From Opitutia bacterium (GTDB taxonomy: Bacteria > Verrucomicrobiota > Verrucomicrobiia > Opitutales > UBA953): a DNA stretch of 9,010 nucleotides. Shown here in pieces: positions 1 through 6,917 of this stretch; positions within the stretch are counted from its first letter, which is position 1; each line of letters starts with the position of its first letter. The notes below the pieces were generated by a model. That model worked only from the letters and a program-made list of their open reading frames with translations. It ran no database searches and was not told the origin of the DNA. The stretch is from assembly GCA_947378905.1 (NCBI GenBank), contig CANCLV010000039.1, positions 1 to 9,010 of the forward strand, in the 5' to 3' direction. Position numbers and translations under genes: made by a program.

Positions 1-2667
1 CAGCGCAAACTCTGCGTCCACTCCCTCGCCGCCTATTTAGTTTTAGCGGTTAAAGAGGGTTATCTCAAACTCACTGATGATGTTGAGCCAACCAAAGTAA
101 AAGCGAATGAAGCAAAGCCGGCGGAAGAGAATAAATCTACGGCAGCAAATAATAATTTATCAAGTAGTGGTCCGAAATTACGCACCATTAATCTTTCTCC
201 TAAAAAAGGTACTCCGATTGAAGTCCGCTTTATTATTCCACCGAATATTGCGACCTCATCACAAAGAGATGAAATTATTTGTCGTTTAGAATTACGAATC
301 AATGACATCCAAGTTGCCCCCGAAAATATTGATCGGACGAAGGCTTGGACGATTGAGACAAATACGGTTATTTTCCTGTCGATTTTAGAGAATCTTTGTA
401 ACGGAAAACTCCAAGGCCTCCTGCCGCTTACTCGCCGACACCTGCGACAGCTTTTAGCCTTCGGAAAAGACCTCACTATCTTCCGAATGGCGAATGCGCC
501 GGAAACTCCCATGGAGTGGAATGGCAATGAACTCGCGGGTGTTCATGAATATTTAGACGACCCAAATCCAACACCTCAAACAACCGCTAATGGTGAAGAG
601 GTAGATGACGAGAAAGAAGAAATTCGTGCGCAAGATCGTGGCAGTGAAGATACCACTTGGGTTGATGGTTCCATGAAATGGTTACGTATTCGCCTGCCGC
701 AAAAAGCTAGCGGTGCCGTCGCTGAATTGCGTGAAGTTTTACAACGCAACGGATTTATTTTAGAAACAAGTACGCGGGAGTGGAGATTAGGGGGGACGAT
801 TCAAGTTCTTAACTTTTTAGCCCGACATCACAAAATTCTTTGCGAAGACAACTGCGCCTACTTCACCCATAATTTATCACACTCACTTCGCAATGTGCAG
901 TTAGCCAAAGCAAAATGTGCAGCCGCTGAAGACACCGAAGGTTATCGCTTTGCGATCGGTATTGATCCTGAAGGTAAGACGCCAAAAGTGGTTCAAGAGG
1001 CCTTAGCCAGCGGCAGAATGTTCTTCTATACGGATCGCGGACCCCGTCTAATTACCCCCGAATTACTTGAGTCTATTCGCAATGCCCAACGTCGCATCAC
1101 CGGCGAATCCAAGCGCGATGTCGACTTAGACATGAATTTAAAAATTGGCTTTGCTGACTTAGCGAGTGCCGATGCGATTGCCGAAGAATTACAAGCGGCC
1201 TTTGCTCCTCCCGAAACTTGGACGAAGCGTTCCGATGCGATTCGTAATCTTTCAAAACTGCAGCCAGCACCGATTCGTGAAGACCTCGATCAGATGTTAC
1301 GCATCTATCAAAAGTTGGGCGTAGCGTGGTTGTGGCACTTACATAGAAATAATTTAGGAGGTTTACTCGCTGATGAAATGGGTCTCGGTAAAACCGTTCA
1401 AGCGTTAGCATTCATGGAAGTTGTACGCCGAGAACGTCCAGCCGATGGACCCTGTCTAGTGATTTGCCCTGCTTCATTGGTTGAGAATTGGAGACGTGAA
1501 GCACGCAGATTTACTCCGAGCTTAAAAGTCTTACCGCACCACGGGCAGTTCCGTGAGTCATCGCCCGAATTCTTAAAGCGTTATGATTTAGTCATTACTT
1601 CGTACGGTACATTAGCCCGCGATATCGGCTCTTTCTCGATGGTTAATTGGGGTGTGGCGATTTGCGATGAAGGACAGAATATAAAAAATCCTCGAGCCCA
1701 GTCGACCAAGGCCGTCAAACAACTCATTGCCAAAGGTCGCTATATTTTAACTGGTACACCGGTTGAAAACTCACTGGAAGATCTTCGTTCTCTCTTCGGC
1801 TACTTGATGCCTGGATATCTGCCCAAGGTTGAAGAACGTGTGGCAATCGATGACCGCAAATGGCACGACGACCGATTATTACAAATGGCAGCACCCTATT
1901 TACTCCGTCGCTCAAAAGTCGCCGTGGCTCCCGAATTACCTGCGAAGATTGAACAAGTCATTTACTGCGACTTTGAAGATAACCAGAAAAAGTTCTACGA
2001 CGAGATGCAGGAAAACACTCGTAAGGAAATTTTTGAAATGGAAATGAGTGGCGCCAAAGAAGCGAGCATTCGTATGGCGGCGTTTAATCAATTACTTCGA
2101 CTCCGTCAGATTTGTGCGGACCCACGCATTCTTGATCCGAAAATGGATGAAGCTGATTCAGCAAAACTGCAGGCCTTCCTCGAACTACTCGAAGAATCTA
2201 AAGATGCTAATCACCGCATGTTAGTCTTCTCCACATTCGTATCAGCGCTTAAGATTCTCAAGAAAGCCCTCGAAGAGAGAGGCATCAAATATTGTTATCT
2301 CGATGGTTCCACGACTGATCGCCAGTCGGTGTGCGACAAGTTCAACAGCTCGCCTGATATTCCAGTCATGCTCATGTCACTTAAAGCAGGCGGAACTGGA
2401 CTCAATCTTACTGGTGCCGATACCGTGGTTCACTTCGACCCTTGGTGGAATCCGGCTGCAGAAGCTCAGGCTACGGACCGTGCGCACCGCATTGGACAAA
2501 CTCGTACCGTTACTAGCATTAAATTAATTGCTACAGGCACCATTGAGGAACGTGTGATGGATTTACAGAAATCGAAGTCCGAAATGCTACGTAAGCTCCT
2601 CAGTGAATCGGACTCCGTATCCTCAGCAATCAGCTTAGATGACATCAAAGCGCTACTCACTGTCTAA
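1..2667 (+). CDS. SWIM/SNF2-family DEAD/DEAH-box helicase-like ATPase, 5' partial
   Basis: A Swi2/Snf2-type DNA-dependent ATPase (superfamily 2), expected to move along or remodel protein-DNA complexes; the exact target in bacteria is unknown. The frame is open from base 1 and gives 888 residues, so the true start is upstream. The first residues (C5-V-H7 followed by SLAAYLVLA) look like the CxH end of a SWIM zinc finger. A Lys/Glu/Asn-rich linker (about 29-57) and an acidic linker (about 186-222) follow. The ATPase core is complete: motif I DEMGLGKT (458-465), motif Ia CPASLVENW, motif II DEGQ (556-559), motif III TGTP (584-587), motif V SLKAGGTGLNLTG (793-805), and motif VI with D826, R827, H829, R830 and Q833. 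The ATG at 487 (residue 163) has no ribosome-binding site and lies inside conserved-looking sequence, so it should not be taken as the start. The stop is two bases before tatC. The family assignment is very secure; the cellular role is not known. Confidence 0.95.
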   Translation, partial: QRKLCVHSLAAYLVLAVKEGYLKLTDDVEPTKVKANEAKPAEENKSTAANNNLSSSGPKLRTINLSPKKGTPIEVRFIIPPNIATSSQRDEIICRLELRINDIQVAPENIDRTKAWTIETNTVIFLSILENLCNGKLQGLLPLTRRHLRQLLAFGKDLTIFRMANAPETPMEWNGNELAGVHEYLDDPNPTPQTTANGEEVDDEKEEIRAQDRGSEDTTWVDGSMKWLRIRLPQKASGAVAELREVLQRNGFILETSTREWRLGGTIQVLNFLARHHKILCEDNCAYFTHNLSHSLRNVQLAKAKCAAAEDTEGYRFAIGIDPEGKTPKVVQEALASGRMFFYTDRGPRLITPELLESIRNAQRRITGESKRDVDLDMNLKIGFADLASADAIAEELQAAFAPPETWTKRSDAIRNLSKLQPAPIREDLDQMLRIYQKLGVAWLWHLHRNNLGGLLADEMGLGKTVQALAFMEVVRRERPADGPCLVICPASLVENWRREARRFTPSLKVLPHHGQFRESSPEFLKRYDLVITSYGTLARDIGSFSMVNWGVAICDEGQNIKNPRAQSTKAVKQLIAKGRYILTGTPVENSLEDLRSLFGYLMPGYLPKVEERVAIDDRKWHDDRLLQMAAPYLLRRSKVAVAPELPAKIEQVIYCDFEDNQKKFYDEMQENTRKEIFEMEMSGAKEASIRMAAFNQLLRLRQICADPRILDPKMDEADSAKLQAFLELLEESKDANHRMLVFSTFVSALKILKKALEERGIKYCYLDGSTTDRQSVCDKFNSSPDIPVMLMSLKAGGTGLNLTGADTVVHFDPWWNPAAEAQATDRAHRIGQTRTVTSIKLIATGTIEERVMDLQKSKSEMLRKLLSESDSVSSAISLDDIKALLTV

Positions 2668-2669
2668 TC

Positions 2670-3638
2670 ATGCTTTCCTCGCTTATCCGTAGAAAAAAAG
2701 AACGTAGTGAGATGACTTTTCTCGAACACGTGGAAGATTTACGCGTTTCGATTATTCGAGTATTAGCCGTATTCATGGTTGGGATGGTTGCTGCGCTCAT
2801 TTACTATCAACAAATTCCGCATCTCTTAAGTCTCCCATTAAATTGGGCAAAAAATCCTGAGACCTCACCGCTCCACTTTATTATGGGGCATGCTGATGAA
2901 TCATTAAAATCACTTGGGGAACTCAAAGAATTCACCTTCATGGGTGTGTGGTCAGTTTTAATGTACGCTGCCTTCTCAGCGGGCGTAGCGGTGGCCTCTC
3001 CCGTTTTTCTTTACGAAACAGCACGTTTCGTTGGGCCTGCCTTAACTTCACGTGAGAAAAAAGCGCTTATTCCATTTTGTGTCGCTGCCTTTTTCCTTTT
3101 CTTAACGGGTGCAGCTTTAGCGTTTTTCTGGCTAACTCCTATTTCAATTCAAGTGTGGCATCACTTTGCAACTGGCATGGGCATGGAAGTTATTTGGAAA
3201 GCCTCCGATTACTTTGGTCTCGTCACCATGATGAGTTTGATCACGGGAATTACATTTCAATTTCCGCTGGCACTCATCATATTAATGTGGACGGAAATTA
3301 TTCGTCCGAAAACCCTACTCAAACATTGGCGCGGAATGCTGTTCGGAATCGTCCTAGTTGTTGGACTACTCACGCCTATCGGCGATGTGATCTCACTAGC
3401 TATTTTAACCAGTATACTCTTTAGCTTCTATCTCATTGCGATTGGAGTTGGTGGCATACTTGTACGTCGCAAACGTGTAGCACGTGGTGATTCACCTTAC
3501 CCCGAAGAGGATGAGCCCGTCGATTTAGACGACGAGGAGGATGATGAAGCTGATAGTGAAAAAAACGTTAAAAAGCCGTCTTCAAAGCCAAAATCAGGCC
3601 CTCCATCGACTGATGGGGATATTAGTTCCCTAGACTAA
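2670..3638 (+). CDS. tatC: Sec-independent protein translocase subunit TatC
   Basis: TatC is the inner-membrane receptor of the twin-arginine translocation pathway; with TatB/TatA it recognises RR signal peptides and exports folded proteins. The 322-residue product has the family layout: amphipathic start TFLEHVEDLR (16-25), then hydrophobic segments near 27-46, 93-113, 133-155, 182-207, 223-240 and 243-265, with FVGPALTSREKK (120-131) and LTPIGD (234-239) at conserved places. E129 matches E. coli Glu103 and D23 matches Glu15 by my alignment. Q197 sits where E. coli has Glu170. The C-terminus has a long charged tail (about 266-322), acidic and then Lys/Pro-rich. The start at 2670 follows the SNF2 stop by two bases and has no visible Shine-Dalgarno site, so translational coupling is likely. 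M15 (base 2712) is an alternative start that gives the usual TatC N-terminus. No tatA or tatB is in view. Confidence 0.96.
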   Translation: MLSSLIRRKKERSEMTFLEHVEDLRVSIIRVLAVFMVGMVAALIYYQQIPHLLSLPLNWAKNPETSPLHFIMGHADESLKSLGELKEFTFMGVWSVLMYAAFSAGVAVASPVFLYETARFVGPALTSREKKALIPFCVAAFFLFLTGAALAFFWLTPISIQVWHHFATGMGMEVIWKASDYFGLVTMMSLITGITFQFPLALIILMWTEIIRPKTLLKHWRGMLFGIVLVVGLLTPIGDVISLAILTSILFSFYLIAIGVGGILVRRKRVARGDSPYPEEDEPVDLDDEEDDEADSEKNVKKPSSKPKSGPPSTDGDISSLD

Positions 3639-3652
3639 TCTAGTAGTTTTTT
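3630..3652 (+). terminator. Weak intrinsic terminator-like hairpin after tatC
   Basis: A perfect 5-bp inverted repeat CTAGA/TCTAG (3630-3634 and 3639-3643) with a four-base loop is followed at 3647-3652 by six T. The tatC stop codon lies in the loop. The stem is short and AT-rich, so termination would be weak at best; it may only attenuate read-through into the polyprenyl synthase gene. Confidence 0.25.
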
Positions 3653-3716
3653 AAATTTATACCTTAGATTAAACCTAGCACTTGCCAGCGTTGCGTGGCT
3701 GGGACAGTTTGCGAAA

Positions 3717-4667
3717 GTGACTATCGACCTTCACGCAGGATTTGAGGCCTACTTTGCGGCGCTTAAAACTTTTCTTGAAGAACAAGAAAGCTGTTTTGAG
3801 CCCGAAGTGCATCCCTTGCTTCGTGGAGTTTTAGCACATCCTGGAAAACGCCTGCGCCCGCTTTTAGCATTTGGTTCTGGTGCTGGCGTTGGACCACAAG
3901 CCTCGCTTATTAAGGGCGCCGCCATTGTAGAACTAGTACACTTAGCCACGTTGATTCACGATGATGTCTTAGATGGTGCTGACAAACGACATGGTGCTGA
4001 CACTCCCAATCGAACACATGGAGCACACGCAGCGGTGTTGTTTGGTGACGCATTATTTGCTCACGCTCTGGTCTTAGCCAGTGAACATACTTCCTCAGAA
4101 ATTTGTTCAATTGTTGCACGAGCCTCGCGCGATGTTTGTTCGGGTGAAGTCTGCCAAACTTTTGCGCGTGGTAATACGGCCTTAACTCTGGATGAATATT
4201 ATAAGCAAATCCGCATGAAGACGGCGGTGTTGTTTGAAGCCTCCTGTCGCGTGGGCGCCCTACTCGCCGGTCATCCCCGTGAACATATTGAGGCCTGTGC
4301 AAAGTTTGGTTCGCACCTCGGCATTGCCTATCAAATTTACGATGACTTCGTAGATTTACTACAGGATGACAAGCGTGCTGGCAAAACCCTAGGCACGGAT
4401 GCAGCGAGTGGAAAACTTACCTTGCCGATGATTTTAGAACGTAATCGTCGCGGGGGCGATCCAGCTGGAGAGATTCGCGAAGGGGCTGATCCGCTAAAAG
4501 TGATTTCTGCTGAGACCTGGCGTGAGTCTTTCCGGGCCCTCGATGCCGAAATTGCCAAAGCTGAACAAGCTTTAGCACCTATCATGGGCACGCCCTCACC
4601 CGTTCATCTTCTTCGTCTTACCGAATATTTAAAATTAAGTGCGGCGAAGCTTGCGCCGACTCAATGA
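3717..4667 (+). CDS. trans-polyprenyl diphosphate synthase (isoprenyl synthetase family)
   Basis: Condenses isopentenyl diphosphate with an allylic diphosphate to build a trans prenyl chain, probably the side chain of a respiratory quinone. The 316-residue product has normal family length. Visible motifs are GKRLRP (43-48), the first Asp-rich motif DDVLD (82-86), K168 in the MKTA segment, the second Asp-rich motif DDFVD (209-213), GKTLGTD (222-228) and GKLTLP (232-237). The residue five places before the first Asp-rich motif is Ala (A77), as in octaprenyl/heptaprenyl synthases, whereas short-chain enzymes carry an aromatic there; I infer a medium or long chain product. The usual RRG after the first motif is RHG (R91-H92-G93). 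The start is GTG at 3717; a GGGA at 3701-3704 is rather far upstream, so the start is moderately sure. The gene follows tatC by 78 bases, and its stop overlaps a small ORF. Product length cannot be fixed from sequence, so no ispA/ispB symbol is given. Confidence 0.93.
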   Translation: MTIDLHAGFEAYFAALKTFLEEQESCFEPEVHPLLRGVLAHPGKRLRPLLAFGSGAGVGPQASLIKGAAIVELVHLATLIHDDVLDGADKRHGADTPNRTHGAHAAVLFGDALFAHALVLASEHTSSEICSIVARASRDVCSGEVCQTFARGNTALTLDEYYKQIRMKTAVLFEASCRVGALLAGHPREHIEACAKFGSHLGIAYQIYDDFVDLLQDDKRAGKTLGTDAASGKLTLPMILERNRRGGDPAGEIREGADPLKVISAETWRESFRALDAEIAKAEQALAPIMGTPSPVHLLRLTEYLKLSAAKLAPTQ

Positions 4668-4768
4668 AATTATTTTTAACCACTTATTTCGAAAGACTTG
4701 CACTAGCTTTCGTTCTCACTGCTTGGTTGACTTGCGTAATTCTATTAGCGATTTGGCGCTCTCTCTGA
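4664..4768 (+). CDS. Putative 34-residue single-pass membrane small protein
   Basis: A short ORF begins at the ATG that overlaps the polyprenyl synthase stop as ATGA, the classic arrangement for translational coupling by termination-reinitiation. It encodes 34 residues starting MKLFLTTYFERLALAF and ending AIWRSL. A continuous hydrophobic stretch from about residue 12 to 31 would make one transmembrane helix, with Lys/Arg on both flanks. I do not recognise a family. Its last 24 bases overlap the 3' end of the convergent DUF192 gene on the other strand. In favour of its being real: the stop-start overlap, the transmembrane composition, and that it fills the otherwise empty gap between the two genes. 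Against: very short length, no independent ribosome-binding site, and no homology evidence. It could be chance. Confidence 0.42.
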   Translation: MKLFLTTYFERLALAFVLTAWLTCVILLAIWRSL

Positions 4769-5281
4769 AGTCGAAGCAAAGTAACGCTGCACTTTAAAGC
4801 CACGAGCAGTCAGAGCATCTTTTAACTGGTTAAGATTAACCGTATCCCCCGCCGTAATTTGTGATGATGCGTACCAACCCGCGGGCATTTCGATGCAGAA
4901 TCGGATATGTGATGATTGTGAAGCCACCTCAGTAAGATCTTCGGCTTTCATCGTTCGAATCTCGGCAATCACTCCATCGGCCTGCACGAAGGCGATATCC
5001 AAATCCAAGGGAGTATCCTTCATCCAAAAGCGCATTACTTGATCCGACTCATACATAAAAATCATTCCCGTATCTGCTGGTAATTTTTCAACGCCCATCA
5101 GTCCGCGACTTTTTTCTAGGTCGGTACCAGCTAACTTAAGATGTGTAATCTTAGCACCCTGTTGAATATTGAAAAGCGTATCAATGCCCGCCTCTTGAGT
5201 CGTTTTATTTACAGAACGCTGGGTAGGCTGATCGCAGGAACTGAACGCCAGTGTAAGAGCGATTAAAGCAATACGAAGCAT
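4745..5281 (-). CDS. DUF192 family lipoprotein
   Basis: The protein (178 residues) belongs to the DUF192/COG1430 family of small exported proteins of unknown biochemical function. The family signature is clear: SRGLMGVEKLPADTGMIF (58-75), then MRFWMKDTPLDLDIAF (83-98) and ADGVIAEI (101-108). The N-terminus is a short hydrophobic signal (LRIALIALTLAFSS) ending in C16, a likely lipidation site although -3 is Phe rather than Leu. Position +2 is Asp (D17), which in enterobacteria favours inner-membrane retention by Lol avoidance; whether that rule holds here is unknown. A tail of about 28 residues follows the DUF192 core. The start at 5281 has AGGA about 11 bases upstream. Its 3' end converges on and overlaps the small ORF downstream of the polyprenyl synthase. 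It is divergent from the methyltransferase with 54 bases between the starts. Confidence 0.9.
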   Translation of the reverse strand: MLRIALIALTLAFSSCDQPTQRSVNKTTQEAGIDTLFNIQQGAKITHLKLAGTDLEKSRGLMGVEKLPADTGMIFMYESDQVMRFWMKDTPLDLDIAFVQADGVIAEIRTMKAEDLTEVASQSSHIRFCIEMPAGWYASSQITAGDTVNLNQLKDALTARGFKVQRYFASTSERAPNR

Positions 5282-5335
5282 ACATGAGATTTTCCTAGGG
5301 TTGCGCTATTGGCAAGAGTGGCTTGAAATAAGTTT

Positions 5336-6052
5336 ATGGCCGAAGACCGCCAAGCCCACTGGCTTAATCCGCAAACTGCGCTCAACTATGCGAGAGCTGC
5401 GGTACAGGTAGGTTTATGGGCATCGGAAAAGATTCTCATCAATCAGACCTTCCCAGACAGAACGGCTAAAATCTTGGAGCTTGGGTGTGGTGGAGGGCGG
5501 GTTGGCTTGGGCCTAGCGAAAGATGGCTATACGAATCTAACTATTACGGATTTTTCACCGGTGATGGTAGATATTACCCAAGGAGTATTTGCCGAGGCGG
5601 GTGTGGCTCAATCCGCGACCATCGAAGTCGCTAATGCGTGTCGGCTGGCATACCCAGATAAGTCCTGGGATGGGGTCGTCTTTGCGTTTAATGGACTCAT
5701 GTGCTTGAGATGTCACGCTGACCGCCTCGAGGCACTGGCGGAGATTTACAGAATACTTAAACCTGGAGGAAAATTTCTTTTTACGGCGAATGATCGTGAA
5801 AAAGGTGAGCATGTGGACTTATGGAAAAACGTATCCGCCCTGCCGGGATGTCAAAAAGGCGATCGATGGCACGAAACCGATTCGACGCCCGTATTTATGC
5901 ACAGCAGTACGGAGAGTGAAACTCGTCAGGAGCTTCTGAATGCTGGATTTAAAATCATCCAAAGCCCCCTTCGTTCGGAAGTGGCCTTGGAAAATTCTAA
6001 CGTTAAAAACTTTGCAGGCGAAACCCGCTTTTATATCGCAGAGCGTCCGTGA
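5336..6052 (+). CDS. Class I SAM-dependent methyltransferase
   Basis: A Rossmann-fold methyltransferase of 238 residues that transfers a methyl group from S-adenosylmethionine; the substrate cannot be told. Motif I is ILELGCGGGRVGLGLA (46-61), which binds SAM; the acidic end of strand 2 is TDFSP (71-75), with D72 expected to contact the ribose. The strand-4 region is KSWDGVVFAFNGLM (109-122), and the post-motif LKPGGKFLFTAND (141-153) is typical of the Methyltransf_11/25 type. No signal peptide or membrane segment is seen, so it is cytoplasmic. The C-terminus FAGETRFYIAERP closes the last strand. The ATG at 5336 lies 54 bases from the divergent DUF192 start, with only weak purine-rich sequence upstream. 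The stop is immediately adjacent to the stop of the convergent BI-1 gene. Enzyme class is secure; a quinone or small-molecule substrate is possible but unsupported. Confidence 0.92.
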   Translation: MAEDRQAHWLNPQTALNYARAAVQVGLWASEKILINQTFPDRTAKILELGCGGGRVGLGLAKDGYTNLTITDFSPVMVDITQGVFAEAGVAQSATIEVANACRLAYPDKSWDGVVFAFNGLMCLRCHADRLEALAEIYRILKPGGKFLFTANDREKGEHVDLWKNVSALPGCQKGDRWHETDSTPVFMHSSTESETRQELLNAGFKIIQSPLRSEVALENSNVKNFAGETRFYIAERP

Positions 6053-6787
6053 TTACTCGCTGCGACGACCCATGAAGAATTGGATCACGTACCAGAGTAA
6101 GGTTACGAAAGCGGAGAATAAAATGAAAGCAGCGATGACATAGTCCTCGGTGCTGCACTGATTCTTGATGACGTGGGTCTGATAAAGAATGACCGTAGCC
6201 ATGAGGAGAATCATCGCTAAGGCGAACCAGGTACCTGGGTTAATGCCCATGATCGTGAACATGATCACAGCACCGATGGCACAAATTGATCCAATAGTGA
6301 TGACAATACGTAAGAAGGAGAAGTCTACCTGGGTTAATTGTACAGCAAGGGTGAGACCAAGAACTAACGCGCCAGTAAGACCGCAAGCTGGGAGGAGAAT
6401 ATCATCTGGATGCCCCTTAGTTGTTACGGCCACAATTGCAATTAGAGGAATAAAAATAAGAGCCTCTAACAAAACATAGAGTGCCAGACCTGCATACTGA
6501 GATTCACGAGAGGCTCTATTCGAAGCGAGTTTTTGAGCAAAATAGGTACCAGCCCAGAATCCCAACATGACGATTAACCAAGTAAAGCCACCGAGGGACT
6601 TGAACATTGCACCCAGCGTGGTCATGAAAATTTCGGCAACCGGCGTAAGATTAAAGAACGTGTAGAGTAAACCAGCAAAGCCAGCGAAGGCTAAGGCAAC
6701 AAGACCATAGGTTTTGCGATAGAATGAAGCGGCATCAATTTGGTCAGCTTCAGCAACGATACGTGAGGTGTTTTCCATGACCTTCAT
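6053..6787 (-). CDS. Bax inhibitor-1 / YccA family membrane protein
   Basis: A 244-residue integral membrane protein of the BI-1 (TMBIM, UPF0005) family, whose characterised members are pH-sensitive calcium leak channels or, as E. coli YccA, FtsH modulators. Seven hydrophobic segments are visible at about 28-47, 67-87, 99-121, 131-150, 159-180, 185-206 and 215-239. The N-terminal FYRKTYGLVALAFAGFAGL and the end YVIAAFILFSAFVTLLWYVIQF are characteristic of the family. Where many BI-1 proteins have an Asp in a YDT motif after segment 6, this one has YQTH (Q203), so the di-aspartyl pH sensor appears incomplete. The start is M1 at 6787 without a Shine-Dalgarno; M4 (6778) is an alternative. It converges on the methyltransferase gene with no gap and is divergent from the first response regulator. 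Function here is unknown. Confidence 0.92.
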   Translation of the reverse strand: MKVMENTSRIVAEADQIDAASFYRKTYGLVALAFAGFAGLLYTFFNLTPVAEIFMTTLGAMFKSLGGFTWLIVMLGFWAGTYFAQKLASNRASRESQYAGLALYVLLEALIFIPLIAIVAVTTKGHPDDILLPACGLTGALVLGLTLAVQLTQVDFSFLRIVITIGSICAIGAVIMFTIMGINPGTWFALAMILLMATVILYQTHVIKNQCSTEDYVIAAFILFSAFVTLLWYVIQFFMGRRSE

Positions 6788-6822
6788 TTTATCTGTTTTT
6801 TTGGACAGTCAAGCCCCACACG

Positions 6823-6831
6823 ATTTTACCA
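6823..6831 (-). promoter_or_regulatory. Possible extended -10 promoter for the BI-1 gene
   Basis: On the minus strand the bases read TGG-TAAAAT, an extended -10 (TGn) followed by a 5-of-6 match to TATAAT, which would give an untranslated leader of roughly 30 bases before the ATG at 6787. No good -35 is seen at the right distance. It lies in the 130-base divergent region 6788-6917, which otherwise holds no gene; the promoter for the response regulator must also be there, but I cannot place it with confidence. Confidence 0.33.
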
Positions 6832-6917
6832 CAAACCCCCACCCTTTTCGTGGAGCATAATGCCCAAGTTGTCGCAGTTGCTTAGCCTAAATGTGGGTAT
6901 GAAATAGTCCTTAATTT

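Noticed and set aside
60..527. 155-codon open frame on the minus strand under the SNF2 gene
   Set aside because: It lies wholly opposite the SNF2 frame, has no recognisable domain, and its composition is that of a shadow frame.
5205..5285. Short minus-strand ORF from an ATG at 5285 with better spacing to AGGA than the DUF192 start
   Set aside because: About 26 codons, out of frame with the DUF192 gene, no recognisable feature; the DUF192 signal peptide supports 5281.
5301..5329. Possible promoter TTGCGC, 17 bases, TGAAAT before the methyltransferase
   Set aside because: The -10 matches poorly and would put transcription start on the ATG itself; not strong enough to list.
5702..5716. CxxCH motif (MCLRCH) in the methyltransferase, like a c-type heme site
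   Set aside because: The protein has no export signal and the motif lies in the Rossmann core, so it is coincidental.
6189..6479. 96-codon plus-strand frame inside the BI-1 gene
   Set aside because: It is antisense to a confident membrane-protein gene; its Arg/Ile-rich sequence is a mirror of hydrophobic codons.
6814..6897. CCCACA/TGTGGG inverted repeat in the BI-1/regulator intergenic region
   Set aside because: Six-base arms about 75 bases apart in a C/G-biased stretch; expected by chance.
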